DNA from: Carya illinoinensis
Lineage: Eukaryota > Streptophyta > Magnoliopsida > Fagales > Juglandaceae
Reading direction: 5' to 3'
Length of the DNA stretch: 64,000 bases
Assembly: GCF_018687715.1 (NCBI RefSeq)
Contig: NC_056754.1
Location: forward strand, 19,391,501 to 19,455,500
In this document: positions 47,773 through 58,982 of the stretch, piece by piece
Layout of the letters: each line of letters opens with the position of its first letter
Position numbering within the stretch: position 1 is the stretch's first letter
Translations under genes and position numbers: made by a program
The notes under the pieces: model-generated
Database searches by the model: none
Told to the model about the DNA's origin: nothing
Seen by the model: only the letters and a program-made list of their open reading frames with translations

Positions 47773-48339
47773 TTTCTTTATAATTTTATTTATTTATTTC
47801 CTGTTTTTTGTATGGACAATATTTTGTGTTTTGTAAATTCAGTATTTAAGTTATATGAAATAGTATTGTTTTATATTTTCTAAACTAATTCTTAATTTAG
47901 ATTATTCATATTATTTAATTAACCAATTTTTTATAATTACTAGTTAATCTAAATATAATTTGGCAAAAAACTTAAAAAATTAAAACTCTGTCACCGTTCG
48001 ACCGATTCAAATAACGTTTGAACGGTGAATATGCATCATTCGAACGGTTAATATTAACCGTTCGAACGGTTTATCTATTTCCCTCCAAAATATTTTTGCC
48101 TATCGCGCCAATATTACGTTCAAACGGGAAAAATTAAACGTTCGAAGGGTTAGTCATTAACGGTCGAATGGTTAACTTATTTGGGACAAAAATTTTCGTC
48201 CCTAAGAATACCGTTCGAACGCGTTCGAACGGTCTGGCATAACCGTCGTCATTTTGGAACGAAATTCAAATTTCATTCCAAAATCCCACTTTTTGGGACG
48301 ATTTCCAATTCGTCCCAAAAAATGTTTTTTGTTGTAGTG
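47773..48339. repeat. CACTA right subterminal repeat array
   Basis: 47,990-48,235 holds about ten CGTTCGAACG-type palindromes, including two fused head to tail (ACCGTTCGAACGCGTTCGAA at about 48,210). 48,180-48,330 has GGGACAAAAATTTTCGTCCC-type words, then the TIR. Mirrors the left end but is shorter. Confidence 0.8.
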
Positions 48340-48520
48340 ACAGTGTACGCTAGTTTTTTTTTTTTTATTTACTTAATAATTAAGAAAGTAATTTAAAATA
48401 TATTGGTATATTTTTGTTTTACTTAATAATTAAAAAAGCGATTAAAAATGTGAAAAAATGAAAAAAAAAAAAAAAGTAGCCGCTTCCCTTTGTCGATAAC
48501 ATGTTTGTCTTCTTTGCACA

Positions 48521-48931
48521 TGTAAGAAAGCGCAGCAGAAAGTACATCAAGCTCAGCTTATAAAGTTGCTTCACAAGTTTCTCCAGATCGACAAATCTCA
48601 AGAGTTTTTACTTAGTGGTAAAGCGTACTACGTAGTATAAAATTAGAGTAACGCTTTAACAAATCCATAGCCTAAATACTATTTTAAAAGAGAATAAAAG
48701 AGAGAGAGTTTTTTTCTATTTTTTCAGATGATTACCAAGAATCAAAGCAATGGGGCTATATATAGCCCCCTACACGGCTGGCCTTAAAGGCCAGCCTTAA
48801 TCTGCCATTTATTTGGCATAAATGCGTGGCTTTAAGCCATGCGTTATAAGCAAATAACGCATGGCTTAAAGTCATGTGTTAGGCAGACTAAAGGAGGGGT
48901 CTGCCCCACGTGGGCGCCCCTCCAATTAACA
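48521..48931 (-). repeat. Copia 3' LTR (left), with hairpins, TATA palindrome and G-box
   Basis: Contains the perfect palindrome GGGGCTATATATAGCCCC (48,752-48,769), which supplies a TATA box on either strand. Next come a near-perfect GGCTGGCC..GGCCAGCC stem (48,776-48,796) and an exact 18-bp inverted repeat CTTTAAGCCATGCGTTAT with a 6-base loop (48,830-48,871). A G-box palindrome CCCACGTGGG lies at 48,905-48,914, upstream of TATA in the element's own direction. Confidence 0.9.
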
Positions 48932-50005
48932 TCTCCCACTCGCACATAGTGGGCATGAACCCAGATCAGCATCTCTCTAATGTTCTCAATCTTATTCATA
49001 CAAGTAAATAGGCCGTGCGACCACCAAGCATATCTATAGAAAGGTGGGAGTACATATACTAAATCTCTCCCAGAGAAGACTAGCATAGTAACATCCCTAA
49101 AGTGTCTGGTTATATTCTAGACTCATTTGATCACATCAGTTTCAAACATTTTCGAAACCCTCTTGAGTTTCAGAAAACTCAAAACAATGTTTGACTATCT
49201 CTAAATCATTTCAATATGTTCACAACCTTAGTCGCTACCAGTATGTAGCGTCATAGTTTGACGTCAGCAAATACTATCGAAGATGCGATATCGAAGAATC
49301 TTCCATTTGCACTCATATCATTCAATTTTGGTCAAACCGCTTTCCCAGCAATGCCTCTTTAGACCGTATTGATCATGGCCATAGACAACATGCCAAAGTA
49401 GCAGACATCATAACCTCCATCTTGTGACATAGTCAAAAGTAAAGGACACTTAAAAAAATGAGACTCACACAGTGAGAAAGAGGGGAACCATTTACTCACT
49501 TACTCATTTGGTCGAATAAGCACATGTAGTATGAAACACATACTACGGTGGATTTCTCTTTCTTAAAGAGCATATGTCTATATCAACACCGTACAGATCT
49601 TAGTCTAGCCGCTCCTTAAGTGTCTAACCCGAGTTCCTCTATTTGCTCGCCTCCAAGGCGTCAAATAGGATCTCACATCTGGCTAATCACTGGCTACATA
49701 GGTTGTGGGGTAACCTATGCATAGTCCTCTCATTGGACCTGATCTTAGCTCCCACTAAAACGACATATCTTTGTGTCAACTAACTTATCCATTTGGACAA
49801 GTATCTAAGAACACAATGTCTCATCTCTACTCGCATCTTAAGCGCTAGAGGCGATCGTTCGTGTGAGTGAGCCGATCTAAGCTTGTTGACATATCTTATG
49901 TGCGAATTAAAAAGACAATACGATAAAGACAATAACTAAATCATATTGTATTAATATCCCAAAGGAAAGATTACATCTCAATGTCATTTGAAACACAAAA
50001 ATCAT
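48932..50005 (-). other. Copia 3' non-coding region
   Basis: Between the gag-pol stop and the 3' LTR. No ORF of note. Plus-strand text begins TCTCCCACTCGCACATAG.. and has no recognised domain. Confidence 0.5.
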
Positions 50006-53000
50006 TTACAGTCTACGCAGTCCTAGATTCCTAACATGAGCCTCAAAGACATCTCTTGCTATGGGCTTCGTTAAGGAATCAGCAACCATGCGACTTGTAG
50101 AGAGGCGTTTCAGAACCACTTCCTTTTGCGCTACCATGTCTCTGATGTAGTGATATCTGATATATATGTGTTTGGTTCTTCCATGGTACTTAGAGTCCTT
50201 AGCATATGCGAGAGCAGCCGTGCTATCGCAGAATATTGTCACCGGATCTGAAGAATCCGTGCCAATGTCTAAATGCTTGATGAATCTTCGTAACCAAATA
50301 GCTTCTTGAACCGCTGCAGAACAAGCTATGTATTCTGCCTCCATGGTGGATAAAGCTATACATGGTTGTTTCTTGCTGCTCCATGTAATGGTGCCATTGT
50401 TGAGCAGAAAAACATACCCAGTGGTTGATTTACGCTCATCTAGGTCACTGCCCCAATCAGCATCGCTGTAACTTTTTAGCTGCAAATCTGAACCTTGATA
50501 GCACAACACATAGTCTGCAGTTCCCTTGAGATATCACATAATCCTCTTGACTGCTTTCCAGTGAGCCAGTCCGGGGTTAGATTGGAATCTACTCACTAAG
50601 CCAACTGCATAGCATATGTCAGGCGGAGTATACATCATTGCGTACATAAAACTACTCACAGCATTAGCATAAGGGACACGGGCCATCTTTTCCTTTTCTA
50701 TTTGAGTTTTAGGACACAACTCTTTAGATAAGTTCTCGTTTTTTGCAACAGGGGTGTCAATGGGTTTACATTCATTCATTAGGAAACTCTCGAGGACTTT
50801 CTTTATGTAAGTCTGTTAGGACAAACACAAAAGTCTCTTTGAGCGATCTCTGTAGATCTTAACTCCCAGAATGTATTCTGCTTCACCCATATCCTTCATC
50901 TCAAAATTGAAGGATAACCACTTTTTTGTGGCGACTATCAACCATTTATCATTTCCAACTAGTAGTATGTCGTCAACATATAATGACAACATAATGAAAC
51001 TCTTCTTGGACCTTTTGACATAGACACAATGGTCCTCTGTGATCATCGTAAACCCATTCGAAAGAACGGCTCGATGGAATCTGAGGTACCATGGCCTAGA
51101 TGATTGTTTTAGGCCATATATTGATCGTTTGAGCTTGCACACTTTGCACTCTTGACCTTTGACCTCAAAACCCGTTGGTTGATCCATATAGATCTCCTCA
51201 TCTAGTTCTCCATTAAGAAATGCTGTCTTAACATCCATTTGGTAGAGTTCCAAATCCATATTTGCTACTATAGCTAGAATCAGGCGAATTGAAGCAAATC
51301 TCATCACTGGTGAAAAAGTTTCCTCATAGTCTATACCCTCCTGTTGGGTATATCCTTTCGCCACTAAGCAAGCTTTGTACTTATCTATCGATCCATCCGA
51401 CTTGTGTTTGACTTTAAGAACCCATTTGTTCCCAATAGTCTTACGCCCTGTCGGTAGATCAACCAGATCCTAGACCTGGTTAGTCTTTATAGACTCAATT
51501 TCATCATTAAGAGATTTCATTCACTCATCTTTAGTTGAAGATGAGAGAGCCTCATGAATTATCCTAGGCTCATCATCATCATGCGGAGCTACCATAAAAG
51601 CTTCCCCTTCAATCTCAAAACGACGACGAGGAATACTTTCACGTGTGCTTCTACGCGGCTGAGATTGTTGTGATTGATTGACAAGCGGTGTGCTCCTACT
51701 CGAATTTAAGTCCCTTTTATCATTTGTAGGAGCTTGAAGAATTTCTTCCTCATTCTCAACTAAATTCCTTGGAGCACTTTCCTCTTGTTCCACAATCTCA
51801 TGAAGTTCTAAACTCCTATCAATCTCACCTCTACTTGGAAATTCATTTTCAATGAAGTCCACATCTCGTGATTCAGTCTCAGTTACACTTCCATCAGTTT
51901 GTTCACCTATCAACACATACCCTTTAGAGTGTTCTGAGTACCTTATAAAGATACACTTCTTCCCTCTAGGGCCTAATTTCCCATACTTATGAGAAAGATC
52001 ATGAACAAAACCCGTTGAACCCCATGGCCGCAAGTTAATCAAATTGGGTTTCTCGCCAGTCCATAGTTCATATGGGGTGGAAGTTACTGATTTGGAGGGC
52101 ACTCGGTTAAAAATGTAGGCAGCAGTCAAAAGCGCATCCCCCAAAAAGAAATTGGTAGGTTTGCTTGCACCATCATTGACCTAACCATCTCAAGCAGTGT
52201 TCGATTTCTCCTTTCTGCCACACCATTTAGTTGTGGCGTACTCGGCATCATTAACTGTCTTTTGATTCTTTTTTCATCACAGAGCCTTTTAAATTGCTCA
52301 GAGAGATATTCTCGTCATCGGTCAGTTCTTAGAGTTTTTAAATTCTTATTTAACTGATTCTCGACCATTCTTAAATATCGCCTAAAACATTCCAATGCTT
52401 CAGACTTATGGGAGATTAAGTAGACATGACCGTAACGTGAAAAATCATCTATAAAAGTGATGAAGTAGACACCTCCGCGTCTTGCCCTCACACTCATTGG
52501 ACCACAGATGTCTGAGTGGACTAATTGCAGTGGAAAAGATGCCTTAGTGGCTTTTCCAACCGGTTTTCTCTTAGCTTTTCCTATTAGACAATGTTCACAC
52601 GTGGGCAAGATGACCTTAGCGAGATTGTCTATCAGGCCTTCTCTAACTAATTGAGTCATTCTATTTTGCCCTATATGGCCAAGCCTAGCATGCCATGTGT
52701 ATGAATCCAAATTATCAATAGATGAAGAAAGAAGAGCAATAGATTCATTTATATTAGAATAAACCAAATCCAATATCATAAAACCGTCTTGAAGAAAAAC
52801 ATTGTCATAAAACACATGTCCCAAATGAAAGGAAACATAATTGTTTTAAAAAACAATCCGAAAATCAAGTTTTAATAGAGTAACAACTGAAAGTAAGTTT
52901 CGTCGAATTTCGGGAGCATATAGCACATTGTGGAGGAAAAGAGTGCGGCCGCCCCGCAAGTCCAGCTTGTAGGTACCTAGTCCTAGTACCTCTACGCTAG

Positions 53001-53997
53001 CTCCATTTTCCACCTTGATATCATGGCTCCCAATTGGAATTCGGCGATATTCCACAAATCCGACTCTATCTCACGCTATGTGCTCGGTCGCTCCTGAATC
53101 AACAGTCCACAAAGGATAGGAGTCAGCAACCATCACATGGCTAGTTACAAAAACAATGCGAGAAAAGTCAGAATGTACCTTCTTCGACTCAGTGTAGTCA
53201 TGAGCGAAGTGGCCAATCTTTCTGCAGTTGAAGCACTCTAATTTTGACTTGTTTTTCCCGCGCTTGCCCCTCTTGGTGCGCTGAGAAGTTCCTGACACTT
53301 TTTTAATATGTCCAGCAGCCACTCCATTCTTGGACTTCTTGCGCTTAGGCCTTGATGCCTTGCGCGAACCAGCATTAGCCACATAGGCCGTATGATTGGG
53401 CTTAGCAGCCTCTAATTCCAAATGACACGAGACATCATCAAAGTCTTTGATATTCTCGTTATGCGTCAGGTTTTGGCTCATATTCTCCTAAGAATTCGGT
53501 AGTGATCTTATCACTGCCAGTACTTGCTGCTCATCTGTCAAGTTGTTTCCTGCCGACCTAAGTTCGCAGATCATAGTTGACATAACCCTAAGATGTTGCT
53601 TCATCTTGTGGTCAGAGCGCATCTTATAGGAGTCGAATCTCATGGTTAATCCACGCAACCTAGTGGCTGAAGTTCCACCAAACTTCAACTTCAAAGCCTC
53701 CCACATGCTTTGGGCAGTATCATAGACCTCGAACTCACACATTAGATCATTGTGCATGCTGCTTAACATAATTATGCGCGTGCACTGATTTTTCTTGGCC
53801 CATTGGATATAAGCTTGTTGATCTATCTTATGTTATTCCGAGTTTCCTTTCTCAGGCATAGTAAGGGTGTGAGATAAAGCCTCCAAGACCTCTTGCTCAT
53901 CTAAGACATATTGGATCTTGCGATGCCATATGTCATAGTTTTCCCCATTTAATTTCTCCCCTTTGTTTAAGTCGGCAACAATATTCTTGGATGCCAT
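50006..53997 (-). pseudogene. Copia gag-pol polyprotein, nine or more nonsense codons, one frameshift
   Basis: About 1,330 codons from ATG 53,997 (MASKNIVADLNKGEKLNGEN). In order: gag (QSMWEALKLKFGGTSATRLR), CCHC knuckle (C-FN-C-RKIG-H-FAHD-Y, last Cys replaced by Tyr, about 53,205-53,250), protease (TVDSGATEHIA), integrase with HSDICGPMS, TLRTDR and NGVAERRNRTL, RT (YKACLVAKGYTQQEGIDYEE; intact SLYVDDILLVG near 50,970) and RNase H (SYSDADWGSDLDERKSTTGY), ending VRNLGLRRL. Stops fall at about 53,833, 53,488, 53,071, 52,846, 52,315, 51,521, 51,470, 50,816 and 50,534. Frame shifts once at the short G run near 52,139-52,143. Otherwise full length, with no large deletion. Confidence 0.9.
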
Positions 53998-55319
53998 TTC
54001 ACTACAATACGCAAAGAAGTGATATTATTCACACACCTAAGAAATCTGCCTCGTCCTTTCAAGTTAGAAAAAGAATAATTTAGACATGTCACAAGATTGA
54101 AAAATCGCTAGACTTCAGAATCATCTCTTGCGCCACAATATCCAATTATTAGATTTCTATCTCAATTCCCGCACAAATTTTAAAAAACAAATATGGGAGA
54201 ATTTATCATCATAAATCTCAACCATACTCCCACTATCTTAAGTAGTCATCTAGGCCTAGTCACATGTAAAGACATAACCTACTAAAACCGCAGTAACCTT
54301 TTGGGCCAGTCTACAAAGACAGCTACCCAGACCATAGCAACCTGTTGGGCCAGTCCACAAAGACAACCAGACTACAGCAACCTGTTGGGCCAGTCTACAA
54401 AGATGGTTCATATAAGACCATTATAGTCCATTTTTCTTGTTCCATCAGTGCATTTACAGTTTTTACTGGGGCCACTATAGTCTTTTTGGCTATGTAGTGC
54501 ATTTACAGTTCTTACTGGGGTCACCATGGTCTTTTGGCTATACAATGTATTTACAGTTCTTACTGGAGTCATTGCAATTCTTTCAGCCTATCATTCACAC
54601 TAACAATTCTAACTAAGACTAGTTAGTGGGATTTTCTATTTTATCACTAAAAAAAATAAAGACTAATGTCTAAACATTCAAGTCTAACATTCATAGATGA
54701 TAAAATAATCATATTTCCATATGTTCAATACACAAATACATGTTATTACATTTAATCTAAAATTAAATAAAAGATCACATGTAATAGAACATTATGGAAA
54801 AATAGCATGAAAATAAACAAATATTCACATGTTATCACATTTAATCTATAACATTAAATAAAAGATCACATATAATATAACAATATATCTAAACATATAT
54901 TAAATCATGCCAAAAAAAATTTTTATTTTTTATTTTTTTTAATTTTATTATTATTTAACCAAAAAAAATATTATAAAGCCATTTAAAACCCCCACCTAAA
55001 CCAAAGAATATTCACAGTCTAGTGGTGCGCCCTCTCCTTAGTTTAGTGGTAGGTCTTGGGTTCAAAACCCATTGCACCACTTTTTTTTTTTTTTTCGAAT
55101 TTTAATAAAAAAAACTTACAAAAAAAAAAAACAATGGGCTTAAAAGCCCAGCCCCTTTTTTTCTTTCTTCTTAAACCCAAAAAAAAAAGTGGGCCGAAGG
55201 GCCCAAGCCCAACCCGGCCCATCAGAGGGTAGATGACTCAAGTCATCTCCTTCCTCCCGCAAGTTACTGTTTACGTGAACAGTAACTCGAAAAAAAAAAT
55301 TTCCAACTGCCGTTTATGG

Positions 55320-55625
55320 ACGTCACCGGTGCCGCCGATCGCCGGAAACTGCTTCCAGAGGAAGCTGGGTGTTGCCGCAGCACCGAGGTGGTGCTGCTCT
55401 GGTGCTGGAAGCACCCCTCTGGTGTGCATAGCACCGAGGTGGTGCTGCAGGTGCCTCCACGGTGCATGGAGCACCGTGGGCACCTGCTAGTGCGCGCAGC
55501 ACCCTCCGGTGCGCGTTGCACCTCCCACGTACAGGTGGTGCACGCTGCACCATCGAGAGCAGAGGTGGTGCTCGTTGCACCATCGTGTGTGGGTGGTGAG
55601 CGCAGCACTGCTGCACCACGGTTCA
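55320..55625. repeat. GC-rich block of GCACC/GGTGC words in copia leader
   Basis: About 300 bp where GCACC and GGTGC alternate every 10-25 bp (e.g. AGCACCGAGGTGGTGCTG twice, at about 55,380 and 55,429). Open frames occur in several frames on both strands because stops are rare here; none resembles a protein family. Confidence 0.65.
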
Positions 55626-55734
55626 ACCAATTTTTTTTTTTTAAGAAAACACTGCAGCACCACATGTGCGCGAATGAAAAAAAAAACACAGTTTATATGC
55701 ATATGCCAAAAAGAAACTGGAAGCGATTATAAAT

Positions 55735-55747
55735 GCTCTGATACCAA
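55735..55747 (-). promoter_or_regulatory. Primer binding site (initiator-Met tRNA)
   Basis: Minus-strand TTGGTATCAGAGC abuts the 5' LTR. It matches the canonical plant primer site for copia elements, where the tRNA 3' end starts minus-strand DNA synthesis. Confidence 0.92.
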
Positions 55748-56144
55748 TGTAAGAAAGCACAGCGGAAAGTACCTCAAGCTCAACTTATAATGTTGCTCCA
55801 TAAGTTTCTCCAGATCGACAAATCTCAAAAGTTTTTACTTAGTGGTAAGTCGTATTACGTAGTATAAAACTAGAGTAACGCTTTAACAAATCCACAGCCT
55901 AAATACTATTTTAAGAGAGAACAAAAGAGAGAGTTTTTTTCTACTTTTTCAGATGATTACCAAGAATCAAAAGAGGGGGGCTATATATAGCCCCATACAC
56001 GGCTGGCCTTAAAGGCCAGCCTTAATCTACCATTTATTTGGCAGAAACGCATGGCTTTAAGCCATGTGTTACAAGCAAATAACGCATGGCGTTAGGTAGA
56101 CTAAAGGAGGGGCCTGCCCCACGTGGGCGCCCCTCCAATTAACA
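55748..56144 (-). repeat. Copia 5' LTR (right)
   Basis: 397 bp, alignable end to end with 48,521-48,931. The TATA palindrome is kept (GGGGCTATATATAGCCCC near 55,978-55,995) and so is the G-box (CCCACGTGGG, 56,118-56,127). The long 18-bp hairpin of the partner is damaged here by point changes and a short deletion (about 56,058-56,095). Confidence 0.9.
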
Positions 56145-56164
56145 GCACCGTATGCATTGTTTTT

Positions 56165-57840
56165 CACCATTGTTTTTGTAAATTTTATACCGCATAAAAT
56201 GTTTATACCGCATAAGATTAGGGTATCATTTTAATAGTGTTTATATTGATAATGATGGGAGTTATGCATAATTAAAAAAAAAGAAAGAAACATTATTATT
56301 TATTTTTTAATTTTTTCATCTTCACTTCACTCATACTAATGTAAGAGAAATGCTTTAACTATAACAAGAGAAATGCTTTAACTACAACGAAATTTTATAA
56401 AAATAAACTTACAAATTGATATGGTTTAGTACGGTACGTCAAATTATAAAGTTATACTTTTATTATAAAGTAAATCTAAACGTATTACATAAAACTATTT
56501 TAGTTTATGAATTTACTTTTATGAAATTTTTTTGTGGCTATTAGAAGGGATAAAATATGCCCGACCCAAAGTAAGCCCATTAAGCCTAACTCAAGTGGAG
56601 ATGTCCCACCACTAAAAGATAAAGGAAGAGAGATGAATAAGAGACCATAAGGGGACAAGCAAAATGAGGGTGTCAAGATATATAAGAGGAAAAATAAAGA
56701 AAATAGAAAGTAAAGGAAGATGTTAGACACGCAAGGAATTCAGCAATTATTATTACTCCCTAGGGATGCACAAAAAGAGGAGGCACATAAAAGGAAACGA
56801 TCAGATGATTTCGAGGGACTTCTTCGACTTCCTTGACGATTTCTTCAACATTTTCAATCTTATGACAGAAGTTCTAACGACAAGAGATTCTCTGACAAAT
56901 ATATTTAAAATCTCTACTATATAGTGAGAAAATAAAGGCTATAAGAGACCGTAAATAAACATATTATAATAGATTCTCCACTCTAAAAAAATCTCATGGA
57001 CGTAGGCAATATGCCAAACTATGTAAATATGTGTATCCATCTTTCTTTTACATTCTTAAATATTTATTTTTCAGTAACTGCCATGTACATACACACAATT
57101 GCACTAGATCACACCAGTGGTTTCATAGCGAGTTGGAAATGACTATTTCTCTATTTTTAGACTGTTGTAAAATTTTCAACATCTAACAACTATAGCACTT
57201 CTCAAAATGTAATATTGTATTGATTGGTATAAATAACGACTAAAAAACGAAAAGTAGCCTTCTCTAAAACAAAAAAAGTCAGCCAAAGAAAGATAAAAAT
57301 GAAAATAAATAAAATTGGTTGATGCATTGCACCGCAATGCCACTAACATTGTATTTATATATTCAACAATTTTGTTTGGAATAACAAATCGAGGGTCCAC
57401 GCCTTACTTGCTTGCAGATCATATGTTTTTGCAGCTGAAAAAGTTTGAATAAATTCTCAAACCCCCTTGCCAAAATTTTGTAATGTCAGATAAATTTATA
57501 ATATTATTAAAATACGATATTTACACTTGTGAGTATATAAATATCGTATAATTTTTTTAATAAATAAATAAATATAAAATCTATATAAAAAAATATTTGA
57601 ATAGTAAATTTTTCTTTTTTTTTTTTAAAACGACTATACGATATTTATATTTTAAAATTGTATATTGCATTACTTTAATATTATATAATACAATAGTCTT
57701 CCGCGTTGTTGGATCCAGCCAACCCATGCACGTTGATGTCAACATATCTTTGGACTTTCTATAACTTTCTTTTGCCCTTCGCCTAGCCTTTGTTTTGAAA
57801 TTTATTGGGCCGTTGCTGTCCTAATTCAGGCATATTTTTT
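56165..57840. other. Intergenic sequence, no gene seen
   Basis: Contains a 22-bp tandem duplication (AGAGAAATGCTTTAACTA at 56,345 and 56,368) and AT-rich sequence. ORFs at 56,500-57,400 have no family resemblance. Confidence 0.45.
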
Positions 57841-57844
57841 TAGA

Positions 57845-58012
57845 GTTTTGTTATATACAAATACAGTCGCATATTAATTTATATATCAATATTAATTTAT
57901 TTATACTTAAAATTTAAATTAACATTATTTTCAATAAAATTTACTTTTTAACCAATCACATCACATTGATGCGCAGATTAGTGCATAATTATGCTTGCAA
58001 CTATATTTTTCC
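57845..58012. repeat. MITE, about 168 bp
   Basis: Left end TTATATACAAATACAGTCGC and reverse-complemented right end GAAAAATATAGTTGCAAGCA are imperfect inverted repeats; inner blocks CATATTAATTTATATATC and CATAATTATGCACTAAT also pair. Non-coding. Confidence 0.45.
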
Positions 58013-58030
58013 ATTTTTTTATTGTCTAGA

Positions 58031-58031
58031 A

Positions 58032-58065
<34 letters not shown>
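58031..58065. repeat. (TAA)n microsatellite
   Basis: About 11 TAA units. Likely polymorphic. Confidence 0.9.
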
Positions 58066-58066
<1 letters not shown>

Positions 58067-58198
58067 TTATGAGATCCGGTTTTAAATTTGTACCCATTTT
58101 TTCACTTTATATGTATGATCTTTAAGATATGTTTGGTTTGCAAAATGCAAACAAATTAGTTAACTTTTAATATTGCCAAGAAAACTTGCATGAACAAT

Positions 58199-58982
58199 TA
58201 GGGGAGAGCAGCGGCCAGTCCAGACAGGATAAACTGATCGGATTGGTCATTTTGGTCCGGTCCGGTTCAGTTAAAAAATGGAAGGACCGAATTCATTTGG
58301 TCCAGTCCGCGGTCCAACAATTTTCACTTCGGACTAGACTGAATGAAAAATAAAAAAAAAAATTATATATTATTTATATAAATAATTGTATAAATTAATT
58401 ATATATATCACAAGATTACATAAGTATTATATTTTTTAATATATAACTATAATATATAGTACTAGTATATATTAATATATTAACATATTATAAGAGTTAT
58501 AGTATAAATTATAGTATATGTATAAATTTATAATAGTATGAGTATAGTTAACTTAATATGTTAGTATTAAATTACTATAACTACATAAAGTATTATTTAA
58601 TATAGTATTACCAATTTATCACTAACATATAATATATTAGTAATACTACTAGTATAGTTATTAGTTATAGTATTGGTATTAAGTCTATAACTATATATAT
58701 TTAAATCAATATATTATTATATTCTTTAATGTATAACTATAATATATAGTATTAATATATATTAATAATTGTATAATTTATTATGTAATTCTTATTTAAT
58801 AAATCACTTAATTTTAATTTAGTATTTTAAATAATTTTTTTATTAATCAATTTTTTTAAAAAAGAAAAAAAGGTTGGACCGATAACTACCGGTCCGGTCT
58901 CTAAGGATGTTTGGTCCGGTTTGGAAAAATGATGGACTGAAAATTTTGGTCCATCACCCAGACCAGACTATGCTCTCCCCTA
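58199..58982. mobile_element. Non-autonomous hAT element, 784 bp, perfect 8-bp duplication
   Basis: Ends TAGGGGAGAGCA on both sides (inverted). Flanks TGAACAAT at 58,191-58,198 and 58,983-58,990 are identical. Subterminal regions are rich in GGTCCGGT / GGACC words on both sides, while the middle ~450 bp is A/T-only filler; no transposase ORF. The exact flanks suggest a fairly recent insertion. Confidence 0.92.

Larger units (their letters stand above)
37882..48339 (-). mobile_element. CACTA (En/Spm) transposon, 10,458 bp, intact termini
   Basis: Left end CACTACAATAAAAAACAT, right end (reverse-complemented) CACTACAACAAAAAACAT; they differ at one position. Flanks ACA at 37,879-37,881 and 48,340-48,342 are the 3-bp target duplication typical of CACTA elements. 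Just inside both ends TTTTGGGACGAAA-type words recur, followed by arrays of a palindrome built on CGTTCGAACG. It holds a TNPD-like and a TNPA-like gene on minus and one extra gene on plus. Both minus-strand genes carry small lesions, so autonomous activity is doubtful, but the ends look usable in trans. Confidence 0.95.
53998..55747 (-). other. Copia 5' leader (untranslated), unusually long
   Basis: 1.75 kb between primer site and gag start. Contains CAGCAACCTGTTGGGCCAGT-type direct repeats (54,280-54,410; three copies) and TTTACAGTTCTTACTGG repeats (54,450-54,570; three copies). It also holds AT-rich sequence, a tRNA-like fragment (about 55,030-55,080) and a GC-rich GGTGC/GCACC block (55,320-55,620). 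Confidence 0.6.
48521..56144 (-). mobile_element. Ty1-copia retrotransposon with both LTRs, coding region decayed
   Basis: LTRs at 48,521-48,931 and 55,748-56,144 begin (plus strand) TGTAAGAAAGC and end CCAATTAACA. Flanks GCACA and GCACC match 4/5. On minus, the primer site directly inside the 5' (right) LTR is TTGGTATCAGAGC, an exact initiator-Met tRNA complement. Purine-rich GAGTGGGAGA precedes the 3' (left) LTR. One gag-pol frame runs 53,997-50,006; the leader (53,998-55,747) is unusually long at 1.75 kb, and there is a 1.07-kb 3' non-coding part. Confidence 0.92.
37845..56163. mobile_element. Possible MITE split by the CACTA and copia insertions
   Basis: Left end AAAAATGCTGCGGTGCCG (about 37,844-37,861) and the reverse complement of the right end, AACAATGCATACGGTGC (about 56,147-56,163), look like imperfect inverted repeats. 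Removing the CACTA element (37,882-48,339 plus one ACA) and the copia element (48,521-56,144 plus one GCACA) leaves about 230 bp, a MITE-sized unit with TTAATAATTAAGAAAG-type core sequence seen elsewhere in the window. Inference only; the ends are short. Confidence 0.4.

Noticed and set aside
55264..55790. Six overlapping ORFs on both strands
   Set aside because: They arise from a GC-rich block poor in stop codons; no frame is favoured and no domain is recognisable.
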